Made by a program: the position numbers and the translations under genes. A DNA stretch of 64,000 bases from Oscillatoria sp. FACHB-1406 (GTDB lineage: Bacteria > Cyanobacteriota > Cyanobacteriia > Cyanobacteriales > Spirulinaceae). The stretch covers positions 1-64,000 of the forward strand of contig NZ_JACJSM010000016.1 of NCBI RefSeq assembly GCF_014698145.1. Direction: 5' to 3'. This document shows positions 47,543 through 54,215 of this stretch, one piece after another. Position 1 is the stretch's first letter. The number at the start of each line of letters is the position of its first letter. The notes beneath the pieces are model-generated. The model worked only from the letters and a program-made list of their open reading frames with translations, had not been told where the DNA came from and searched no databases.

Positions 47543-47713
47543 TCATGCAGAAACGCAGCGCCAACTCCTGTTAGAAGTTTCTGCGCTGCGTTTCTCGATT
47601 TCGCTGTAACGAGAACTCAAGCGGACGAAAGCTCGTACCGGGAGTTCTCGTTCTCGAAATAGTTGGATAATTCTGCATCCTAAAGAGCCAGTTGCTCCAA
47701 TTACTAAAAACAT
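47543..47713 (-). pseudogene. N-terminal remnant of an NmrA-like/atypical SDR protein
   Basis: From ATG 47713 the minus strand encodes 56 residues. The first 43 read as the start of a Rossmann NAD(P)-binding protein: MFLVIGATGSLG (GxTGxxG), then IIQLFRERELPVRAFVRLSS and RYSEIEKRSAE. After that the frame loses similarity and stops at TGA 47545-47543. The two strong hairpins here (47550-47594 and about 47613-47654) come partly from this coding sequence. No downstream part of the gene is visible, so it is a truncated relic; cyanobacteria often carry intact paralogues. Confidence 0.6.
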
Positions 47714-47783
47714 GAACTCTTAACCTTTAAGTTTGCTGCTTTCACTATCGTTATAGTGCAAGCAAAGCGTTATTGAGTTCTGT

Positions 47784-48014
47784 TTAGAGGCTGGAGAGGA
47801 AGCCGATTAAGCCGTGTCCGCTGAAAGCTTCTAAGGCTAACAGGGAAACGAAACCGATCATGGCGAAGCGTCCGTTAATCGTCTCTGCGTAGTTGGTGAA
47901 GCCGGTATTCACTTTGTCATCGACGTAAACTTTGGGTTCGACAGCGAAGTTGTTTAAGCGATTGCCTTCTTCGAGGACGTAGCCTTTATCGGTCATGGTT
48001 TCCATTACTTTCAT
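47784..48014 (-). CDS. High-light-inducible protein (chlorophyll a/b-binding family, Hlip)
   Basis: 76 residues with one membrane helix. The Lhc-like motif is in [22 protein letters not shown] (the ExxNGRxAMxGF core that binds chlorophyll and carotenoid). Hlips protect photosystem assembly and chlorophyll-binding proteins under excess light. The N-terminal region (about 40 residues) is polar. AGGAG lies seven bases before ATG 48014, which decides between this start and the internal METM. An HLR1 site (48052-48069) just upstream predicts control by RpaB. Confidence 0.93.
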   Translation of the reverse strand: MKVMETMTDKGYVLEEGNRLNNFAVEPKVYVDDKVNTGFTNYAETINGRFAMIGFVSLLALEAFSGHGLIGFLSSL

Positions 48015-48051
48015 TGCTTTGCTCCTGGGGAAATGTGTGTTTTGTTTGCTT

Positions 48052-48069
48052 GTTGTAAATAAATGTAAC
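48052..48069 (-). promoter_or_regulatory. HLR1 element (RpaB binding site) of the Hlip gene
   Basis: On the minus strand GTTACATT-TA-TTTACAAC matches the HLR1 consensus (two G/T-TTACA-A/T-A/T repeats two bases apart) at all but the last position. It ends about 38 bases before the Hlip ATG. A third imperfect unit, TTTACTTC, lies just upstream. HLR1 is the binding site of the response regulator RpaB, which controls hli and other high-light genes. Confidence 0.75.
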
Positions 48070-48351
48070 AGAAGTAAATAAATATTGCAATATCTTGTTT
48101 TTTATATATATTTATGGTAATAAAAGCGTTTTGTTTGAGGGAAAATGAGCAGCTTTAGCCCTGCGCCGAGTTATTCGGACATTCTGTAGTCCGAGCAGCG
48201 TTTGCCCGCCAAGGCTTTCAGCTTTACATTTGGCAGCCAAGTAGTATTTGTGTTACACCTGAATTAAGGGAATGGGGTGGAGTAAGGGGGTAATGTTTTC
48301 CTCCTAATTGCTGCAAACCGTTTCTTAAAACTTTTGACAATAGGAAAATTT

Positions 48352-49308
48352 ATGCTGGTTCGGCAACAGTTCCGATCGCGATCGCACCAAGGAGAAGCCG
48401 ATTTAGAGGCGATCGCAAAGCTTATCAATGCTTGTAAAGCGGCAGATACCGTTAACAACGGCACATCGGTGGAAAAGTTGCGCCGCAAGCTCGAAGATCC
48501 GATGCGACGGGAATCGCAGCTTTGGGAAGACGATTCGGGACAACTCCTCGGCTATGCAGAGATATTGATTGTCGATCGCGAACAGCCGGAAGGATATCTC
48601 TCTTTCTGCGTTTGTCCGGAGTGCGGAAAACGCGAATTAGAGCGAGAGATTCTGGCTTGGGCAGAAGCACAACTGCAACAGCGTTATCCCGATTGTCCGG
48701 GTGCGATAACACTGCGGGTTAACGCACTGAGCGATCGCGCCCAACGCCTTGCATTGTTTGCCGAATGTGGCTTTGCGCCGGAACGCTACTTTTTTCGGAT
48801 GAGGCGATCGCTGAGCGAACCGATCCCAGAACCGCAATTTCCCGCCGGTTTTGCCCTCATTCCTGCCAATCCAGAAACCGACGCGATCGCTTGGTTGGAA
48901 CTCTACAACCAAAGCTTCATCGACCACTGGAACCATCACGATATGACCCTGGAGCAATTGCAATACTACCTCAACGAACCCAGCTACAATCGCGACCTCG
49001 ACTTAATCGCCGCCGCACCCGACGGAACCTTTGCAGCTTTTTGCTACTGCAAAATCAAGGCTGAGGCAAACGAGCGCAACGGACGCAAGGAAGGCTGGAT
49101 TTGCACCCTCGGAACGCGGCGCGGATTCCGCAAACAAGGGTTGGGGCGGGCAATGCTCTTGAGCGGTTTGCAATGCTTGCAAGCTGCGGGGGCGGAAACG
49201 GCTGTACTCGGTGTCGATGCTGACAATCCTAACGGTGCGTTGAAGCTGTACGAATCGGTGGGGTTTCAACGGTTCCTAACCAATGTTGTCTGCGTTAAAA
49301 AACTATAG
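48352..49308 (+). CDS. GNAT family N-acetyltransferase (tandem GNAT domains)
   Basis: 318 residues from ATG 48352 (AGGAAA five bases upstream; an in-frame TTG at 48334 is less likely). The C-terminal domain (about 165-318) carries the acetyl-CoA loop in TLGTRRGFRKQGLGRAMLL (R/Q-x-x-G-x-G/A) and the VLGVDADNPNGALKLYESVGF motif of GNAT enzymes. The N-terminal half (about 1-150) is a degenerate copy with a beta-strand pattern and RLALFAECGF. Tandem layouts occur in mycothiol synthase-like enzymes, but the substrate here is unknown. The next gene converges three bases after the stop. Confidence 0.88.
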   Translation: MLVRQQFRSRSHQGEADLEAIAKLINACKAADTVNNGTSVEKLRRKLEDPMRRESQLWEDDSGQLLGYAEILIVDREQPEGYLSFCVCPECGKRELEREILAWAEAQLQQRYPDCPGAITLRVNALSDRAQRLALFAECGFAPERYFFRMRRSLSEPIPEPQFPAGFALIPANPETDAIAWLELYNQSFIDHWNHHDMTLEQLQYYLNEPSYNRDLDLIAAAPDGTFAAFCYCKIKAEANERNGRKEGWICTLGTRRGFRKQGLGRAMLLSGLQCLQAAGAETAVLGVDADNPNGALKLYESVGFQRFLTNVVCVKKL

Positions 49309-49311
49309 CCC

Positions 49312-49791
49312 CTAAGAACACAATTCTCCGCCCCAATCGCTATGTCCGCGATCGGGCTGACATTGAAATTGTTGCCCAGCTTCGACCAGTTGCCATTTGT
49401 CCTCGCTCATCTGAAACTTAAAGCGGTAACGCAGCGATCGCACCGAATCGTCAGCCAAACCAATGGCGGTAACGCGAACAACGGCGCGATCGAAGCTCGG
49501 ATACTCGATTTCGAGACTTTCCGCGACTCGCCCTTCTGAGTCTTGCATCAAATTTGTTAATACGGCTAGCCCCAAAGCTCTCGGGGTTAGAGAGGTGAGT
49601 GCATACTGGGAGAGAAATACCTTCGGCGCGATCGGTCTGTAAGCTGCTTCCGGCAGAATGATATTGCTTGGCGTATCTTGGGGTGTTGGCGGTACGGCGC
49701 TTGCGGAGGGAAGAAGGGGAGGTATTGCCGCAGCGAGGGCTGATATTGCCCCAAAAACCAAAACAGGAATGCTGAAGCGCGGGTAATTCAT
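49312..49791 (-). CDS. Hypothetical exported protein
   Basis: 159 residues from ATG 49791 (a frame to 49845 adds 18 polar residues before the signal peptide). The N terminus MNYPRFSIPVLVFGAISALAA is a signal peptide or anchor, with cleavage possible after ASA near residue 32. The mature part has PSFDRAVVRVTAIGLADDSVRSLRYRFKF followed by EDKWQLVEAGQQFQCQPDRG, an NTF2/SnoaL-like strand-and-tail pattern seen in small cyanobacterial secreted proteins. Two Cys near the C terminus could form a disulfide. Function unknown. It ends three bases from the GNAT stop (convergent). Confidence 0.65.
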   Translation of the reverse strand: MNYPRFSIPVLVFGAISALAAAIPPLLPSASAVPPTPQDTPSNIILPEAAYRPIAPKVFLSQYALTSLTPRALGLAVLTNLMQDSEGRVAESLEIEYPSFDRAVVRVTAIGLADDSVRSLRYRFKFQMSEDKWQLVEAGQQFQCQPDRGHSDWGGELCS

Positions 49792-50005
49792 AAGCTGACA
49801 GTGCAAATGATTGAGTTCTTTACGTTCAAGCTTATTTTTGTTCAAAACTAAACCGATTTTACTTGTGACAATTTTTCCGCCGTCTTTTCGTTGTCATTAA
49901 TAGCGCCGCTAAAGCCTCTGTCTGGTGGCTCGTTGCGATTTCGGAGATGAGGTAGGGTGAAATAGAGAGAATGTGCGTCGCTATGCGGATATTTGCGCGA
50001 GCGAT

Positions 50006-50093
50006 CGCTAACGTTCCGGTTGAGCGGACGCAGATAACCTTTGCATCTCACCCAAGCGGCTTCTGCCAATCCGCTGTACCCAAATTGTTAGAC
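50006..50093 (-). other. attC-like site A (integron cassette recombination site)
   Basis: On the minus strand: R'' GTCTAAC (perfect RYYYAAC), L''-like TACAGCGG, a 42-base centre, L' CCGCTCAA, and R' GTTAGCG. The arms pair as a hairpin and match site C almost base for base on the L'/R' side. It begins 12 bases after the stop of the helicase gene (50105), as expected for a cassette gene followed by its attC. Confidence 0.6.
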
Positions 50094-50104
50094 ATCTTTA
50101 GCTA

Positions 50105-51334
50105 TCAACTCTCATAACTTAATTGGTCAGGAGAGTCCAATGCGTTCTGAATCTGCTCAACTATTGGAGTCTTAACTTCATACAGCATAACTAAATGATC
50201 TCTTGTGCGTGTCATGGCAGTGTAAAGCCCTGCCATCTCCTCAAAATCTGAGTCAGGATCGTGAGGCTGCTCAGTAGCTAAATCAACTCCTGCAATAATC
50301 ACAGCATCAAATTCAACCCCCTTTAAGGCATTCCAAGAGTCTACGATCGCATAAGGTCTATCAACTACATTTCCATCTCTCTCTTCTGACCTTGTGGGAG
50401 CATGATTCCTAATTCCTAGCTGATGAAGCTCATAGCTAATATCACTTCTAAGAACTTTTGTATTAGGATAGGTTGGGTGAGTTAGGATGCCAATGGACGA
50501 GTCAGGACAGCTTTCTAGTGCCTTCTTAACTTGCTTAGCAATCTCTAAGGGCATTTCTGAGAAGTTTATCTGTTGTAGAAGTGGTTTGACCCCAGAACTT
50601 CTAGAAGTTTTTTTCTTCGGTTCAATAATTCTATCTAGTGCAGGATTATTTTCTCGCTTGTCATATCTTATGCCAACCTTATCTAGAGTAGGTTGAATGA
50701 ATTTCCAAGCAAGTTCAAGTATTTCAGGCGAATTTCTGTAGTTCAAATCAAAAATCTGGGCACGACCTACAATATCTATTCTTAATTTTGCCCAACTCCA
50801 TCCACTTTTACGTCTATGAGGCTGACCATACACAGATTGAGTATTGTCATACACAAAGAAAAGTGAATTGGTTTGAGGGTCTAAGATTTTTAGAAGTGCC
50901 AAAAACCACTCGTCATAAAAGTCTTGAGCTTCATCTACAAGAATTGATTGATATTGGAGTTTCGATTTTTCTGCTAGAGTGATTACTGTTTTCCGAAGAG
51001 TATCATCTCGATCGTATTTGTAGTCGTATTTAATTCTGCGATAGCCCCATTGATGGAATGTGCCACACTCAACATTCAATCCTTTCTTTTCCAGTGTAGA
51101 TTTGAGCCATCCTCTCATGAAACGATTGTAGGATAGTACGAGAACTGGATTGAGTCTCTCCTCTACAATTTTCTCAACACGGTTTCTCAAAACCAGCGAC
51201 TTGCCAGAACCAGCTACACCCCGAACTAGCGCATGACCATTAACGTTGAAATTGCGTGCTCTGCTCTGCTGCTCGTCTAGTTGTTCCCGGTTCAATCTTT
51301 GATCGACAGTCTGCTGAAAGTCTATCCACTGCAT
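50105..51334 (-). CDS. Superfamily I (UvrD/PcrA-like) helicase-type ATPase
   Basis: 409 residues, shorter than UvrD. Motif I is VRGVAGSGKSLVLRN (Walker A), motif II ILVDEAQDFYDEW, motif III VYDNTQSVYG, motif IV/V region NYRNSPEILELAW and GVEFDAVIIAGVD, and motif VI YTAMTRTRDHLVMLYE. It lacks the large 1B/2B insertions of a full UvrD. Such compact SF1 ATPases are common in accessory and defence islands, but no partner nuclease is visible. An attC-like site follows its stop by 12 bases, so it is probably a mobile cassette. Codon use looks AT-richer than the surrounding housekeeping genes, which supports transfer. Confidence 0.85.
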   Translation of the reverse strand: MQWIDFQQTVDQRLNREQLDEQQSRARNFNVNGHALVRGVAGSGKSLVLRNRVEKIVEERLNPVLVLSYNRFMRGWLKSTLEKKGLNVECGTFHQWGYRRIKYDYKYDRDDTLRKTVITLAEKSKLQYQSILVDEAQDFYDEWFLALLKILDPQTNSLFFVYDNTQSVYGQPHRRKSGWSWAKLRIDIVGRAQIFDLNYRNSPEILELAWKFIQPTLDKVGIRYDKRENNPALDRIIEPKKKTSRSSGVKPLLQQINFSEMPLEIAKQVKKALESCPDSSIGILTHPTYPNTKVLRSDISYELHQLGIRNHAPTRSEERDGNVVDRPYAIVDSWNALKGVEFDAVIIAGVDLATEQPHDPDSDFEEMAGLYTAMTRTRDHLVMLYEVKTPIVEQIQNALDSPDQLSYES

Positions 51335-51488
51335 ATGACTTCCTCCTCAAAATAGGAGGACTAGATTTTATCCTTAGATAGAATACCCAGGGGCAGGAGA
51401 TGTCTAACTATTTAATATACCGATTTGGTGATGAGGTGAGAGAGAATGGAGAGGATACGCGCCGCTATGCGGACTCTGCGCGAGCGAT

Positions 51489-51572
51489 CGCTAATGTTCC
51501 AATTGAGGGGCAGCAGATCGACTTGAACAACAAACAAAAAACTCTCAACTGTCCGCTCCAATCGGGTTATTA
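51489..51572 (-). other. attC-like site B, partly decayed
   Basis: On the minus strand: R''-like TAATAAC, L'' TTGGAGCGG, L' CCCCTCAA, and R' ATTAGCG where the expected GTT has become ATT. The layout and spacing equal sites A and C (84 bases) and the flanking CATAGCG/CTCACCTCATC block is shared, but the core change suggests it no longer recombines. Confidence 0.5.
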
Positions 51573-51651
51573 ACCCGTTTACTCGATCTTAATGTGTAGC
51601 TGCGAACTCAAGACTCTAGAATAGATACAGCCCAAACTCCTCAAACACCTT

Positions 51652-51876
51652 ATGCCTCTCACTGAACTCGTACCCCTCCTCAAAGAATTATCTTATTCTG
51701 ATAAGCTCTTGCTATTACACTTTCTGGTAGCTGAGTTGTTAAAGGAATCCGGTTTAACCCCGTTGAACGTTCAAGATAAAGATGTAGCGAGTCAAGGTTT
51801 ATATGACTCTTTTGAAGCTGCTGCGGTTTTAGCAAAGGCATTAGCAGAGGAAAAAGTGGCTACACATGGCCGATAA
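51652..51876 (+). CDS. Small hypothetical protein paired with a retropepsin-like protein
   Basis: 74 residues, helical, starting MPLTELVPLLKELSYSDKLLLLHFLVAELLKESG. No enzymatic motif. The gene overlaps the next one by 11 bases, an antitoxin-toxin-like layout seen for this pair in cyanobacteria; function is not established. It reads opposite to the neighbouring attC-like sites. Confidence 0.7.
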   Translation: MPLTELVPLLKELSYSDKLLLLHFLVAELLKESGLTPLNVQDKDVASQGLYDSFEAAAVLAKALAEEKVATHGR

Positions 51877-52279
51877 AGTCAGATTTGCTTTCACGGAAAT
51901 AGATCCAAATCTCGGTGCATTAAGTGCATTGCCATACCTGCCAATAATCCTCACTTATCAGAACCAATCTGTAAGTGTGACAGGCTTGCTAGATACAGGT
52001 TCTAGCGTCAACGTATTGCCCTACCAAATGGGCTTAAGATTAGGGGCAGTCTGGGAACGTCAAAGGCTCTCTGTTCCATTAGGGGGAAACTTGGCTAGGT
52101 TTGAGGCGCGAGCATTAGTGTTGACAGCAACTGTCGATCGATTTTCTCCGGTAGAGTTGGCTTTTGCTTGGACACAAGACAGGAATGCTCCGTTGATTTT
52201 GGGACAGATGAATTTCTTCTTGGCGTTCGATGTGTGCTTCTATCGGGCTGAGTTAGCATTTGAAGTTAGTCCAAAATAG
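51866..52279 (+). CDS. Retropepsin-like aspartic protease (clan AA)
   Basis: 137 residues, one lobe of an aspartic protease that would work as a dimer. The catalytic DTGS is in VTGLLDTGSSVNVLPYQMGLRLG (about 38-60), followed by a flap-like segment and a C-terminal hydrophobic-hydrophobic-Gly motif (PLILGQMNFFLAFDVCF). Single-lobe retropepsin-like genes are frequent in cyanobacteria; targets are unknown. It overlaps the preceding small gene, so they are co-expressed. Confidence 0.8.
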   Translation: MADKVRFAFTEIDPNLGALSALPYLPIILTYQNQSVSVTGLLDTGSSVNVLPYQMGLRLGAVWERQRLSVPLGGNLARFEARALVLTATVDRFSPVELAFAWTQDRNAPLILGQMNFFLAFDVCFYRAELAFEVSPK

Positions 52280-52590
52280 CCAGGATTAAGACAAAGCATT
52301 TATTTTTCTGGTTTTATTTAGAGTTTATTATTGCCTGTTTTTTTCGCCTGTCCGGCGATCTTTGACGATAGCCATAAACTTTCTGGATAAGAGATCAGAT
52401 AGTTACACTATCCAGAAATACTCTGAGTATCGTTCTTTTGGAAAAACCGCATCGCAATGCTGAGGTGAGGGAGAAGAGAGGGAACGCGAGTCATAAGGCA
52501 GATTCCTTCGGGTGCGCGGCAATGACGAAGGACGCGATTTTGGGGATGAGGTGAGAGCGTGTCGCTATGCGAATCTCTGCGCGAGCGATC
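52280..52590. repeat. Intergenic region with a block repeated at 53514-53610
   Basis: The left half (52280-52460) holds nothing recognised. From about 52463 to 52560 a segment with GGAACGCGAGTCATAA, CCTTCGGGTGCGCGGCAAT and TTTTGGGGATGAGGT is nearly identical to 53514-53610. The GATGAGGT...GCTATGCG...CGCGAGCGATCG part also precedes attC-like sites A and B (from about 49946 and 51430). It is thus a shared flank of the recombination sites rather than a gene. Confidence 0.7.
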
Positions 52591-52677
52591 GCTAACGTTC
52601 CGGTTGAGCGGCTACTGATAACCTTTGCTACATCACCGATAGACTTTGCAAGTCCGCTGCAACACGGTTGTTATGCC
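52591..52677 (-). other. attC-like site C
   Basis: On the minus strand: R'' GCATAAC, L'' TTGCAGCGG, L' CCGCTCAA, R' GTTAGCG. L'' and L' pair fully except for one extra C in L'', the top-strand counterpart of the extrahelical G that marks attC polarity. It lies about 90 bases after the stop of the RelE-type toxin gene on the same strand. Confidence 0.65.
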
Positions 52678-52768
52678 GCCGTAACTCGCATGACAGTTAA
52701 TAAACATCTCCAGAAACCCCAATTTTGGTACGGCGCATTCAGGGTTTCAAGATAATTATCGGAGATGT

Positions 52769-53053
52769 CTAATAGACTTCATCATGTGTTCCAATGTCGA
52801 GTAACACAATGACCTCATTATCTGCTTCTGTATCCTGTTCAATGGAAAAAACAATTCGACAATCATACCCGCAAGAACAAGACTGAAGACCATCCAGTTT
52901 ACCACTCAGTTTGTGGGTACCCAGGCTTGGAGCAAATACATCTGTTTCCATTTGTTGTAAAGTATCTTCAATCCGTTGCTGGAGGTCAGAGTTGCGTTTT
53001 GCAAACTTGCGGAATGCCCGTCTAAATTTGGGAGTTAAAACTAGCGATCTCAT
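52769..53053 (-). CDS. RelE/YafQ-type mRNA interferase toxin
   Basis: 94 residues. RelE-fold features: LTPKFRRAFRKFAKRNSDLQQRIEDTLQQM, LGTHKLSGKLDGLQSCSCGYDCRIVFSI and a C-terminal VIVLLDIGTHDEVY, where His and Tyr are the likely catalytic residues. These toxins cut ribosome-bound mRNA. It overlaps the antitoxin gene by four bases (ATGA). Its context as a cassette followed by an attC-like site is usual for toxin-antitoxin pairs in chromosomal integrons. Confidence 0.88.
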   Translation of the reverse strand: MRSLVLTPKFRRAFRKFAKRNSDLQQRIEDTLQQMETDVFAPSLGTHKLSGKLDGLQSCSCGYDCRIVFSIEQDTEADNEVIVLLDIGTHDEVY

Positions 53054-53277
53054 GCTTCTGGCTCGTGCAAAGACTGGCGCAAGACTGCAACAACTTCTTC
53101 GGCTGATTGGCGCTGGAATTTTCCTGCTCGGAAGTCAGTCAATGTCTGCTGAGCGTCCGTAGCTATTTCTGCACGGCGACTTTCGTGATGACGATTTTGT
53201 AGAATTTGAATCAGCATCTGCTGTTGTTCGTAGGGCAGTTGCAAAGCCGTTTCTAGCACTCGATCGAGAATACTCAT
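53050..53277 (-). CDS. Antitoxin of the RelE-type pair
   Basis: 75 residues, helical: MSILDRVLETALQLPYEQQQMLIQILQNR followed by ATDAQQTLTDFRAGKFQRQSAEEVVAVL. The C-terminal part is typical of small antitoxins that wrap RelE-type toxins; a DNA-binding module is not obvious. It is translated first and coupled to the toxin by a four-base overlap. Confidence 0.82.
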   Translation of the reverse strand: MSILDRVLETALQLPYEQQQMLIQILQNRHHESRRAEIATDAQQTLTDFRAGKFQRQSAEEVVAVLRQSLHEPEA

Positions 53278-53723
53278 AATGAAATTACACTATCAACTAC
53301 TCAAATTATAAATAGCTGGGTTGACTTAAACGCTGGATAGTCTAACTATAGCGCAGCCCATGTTATTCAACCCCCAATACTAAAACAATCAACTTTTATC
53401 TTCCCAACATTCTTCAGGGTCTCCGTTCCGAAAAACATGACCAAGGGAACAGGAGAATTTATCCTGCCGAAAAAGTCAGAGTTCACTCCGAGGTTCACTT
53501 GAAGTTTCAACAAGGTGAGGGAGAAAAGAGGGAACGCGAGTCATAAAGCAGATTCCTTCGGGTGCGCGGCAATCGCGAAGGATGCGATTTTGGGGATGAG
53601 GTAGGGTAAAAAAGATTCCAACAGTTCGATGGCTGCAACTCTGTATCGTTGCTTGGAAAGTCCGTTGCCTATTTATAGCAAGATCGCCTGAGTTGTCACC
53701 AAACGAGTGCTGCTACTCTCAAT
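53278..53723. repeat. Intergenic region with the second copy of the attC-flank block
   Basis: 53514-53610 repeats 52463-52560. After it, at about 53615-53690, GGCAACGGACTTTCCAAGC (minus strand) resembles the L'' side of site C, but no matching R' is left, so this may be a fourth, destroyed attC. The first 230 bases hold nothing recognised. Confidence 0.5.
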
Positions 53724-53816
53724 TTAATGGGCAAGCTCAACCGCCCGTGTATGATTTCGATCGGTGACAGAAGATAACGCGATCGCAAAAGAAGTGTCTA
53801 AAAAAAACTCAGTCAT
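53724..53816 (-). pseudogene. N-terminal fragment of a PIN-domain (VapC-like) toxin
   Basis: 30 codons: MTEFFLDTSFAIAL followed by SSVTDRNHTRAVELAH and TAA at 53726-53724. FLDTSFAIAL with DxxH...A is the start of PIN-domain ribonucleases, including the first catalytic Asp. The other three quarters of the gene are missing. Its ATG overlaps the stop of the antitoxin fragment, the normal toxin-antitoxin layout. Confidence 0.65.
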
Positions 53817-53946
53817 CGTCAGAAAGAGTTTCCCCATACAAATATTGGTCAATTTTTTCTGACCAATCAGGTTCACCCTGTAATTTTAAAGACTGAGCCG
53901 TTTTAAGAAACGTTTTAGGTGGTGTAACTCCGGCAGCGAGTAGGGT
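53809..53946 (-). pseudogene. C-terminal fragment of the cognate antitoxin
   Basis: The minus strand reads LLAAGVTPPKTFLKTAQSLK, then LQGEPDWSEKIDQYLYGETL and SDDD with TGA at 53811-53809. This is the tail of an antitoxin usually found before PIN toxins in cyanobacteria. The upstream part is replaced at about 53940 by a TAGGGTGCGTTA...TAACGCACC palindromic element (to about 54010), which probably broke it. Confidence 0.6.
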
Positions 53947-54215
53947 GCGTTAGGCGCGCAATACTTCAGTTGCAATTCTCACAAGTCGAATTCGCGCCGT
54001 AACGCACCAGCACTAGGGGAAGAGTGCGTTACGCTTCGCGCAATCGATTAGATTCAATATTTCCCCCCAACATTAACCCCTTTTAGGGCTAGCAAGGTTA
54101 AATTTAACCTTAAACGTAAAGATAAATTACGAATTGTACGTTTCAATCGCATAGCCTTTCTCCCTCCCCTTCTCTGGTTAAAGTAGAACAGAATTAAGCA
54201 ACCAGGAACTGCGCG

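Noticed and set aside
52567-52755. 62-residue frame over attC-like site C
   Set aside because: It is the read-through of the recombination site; the same frame is not kept at sites A and B.
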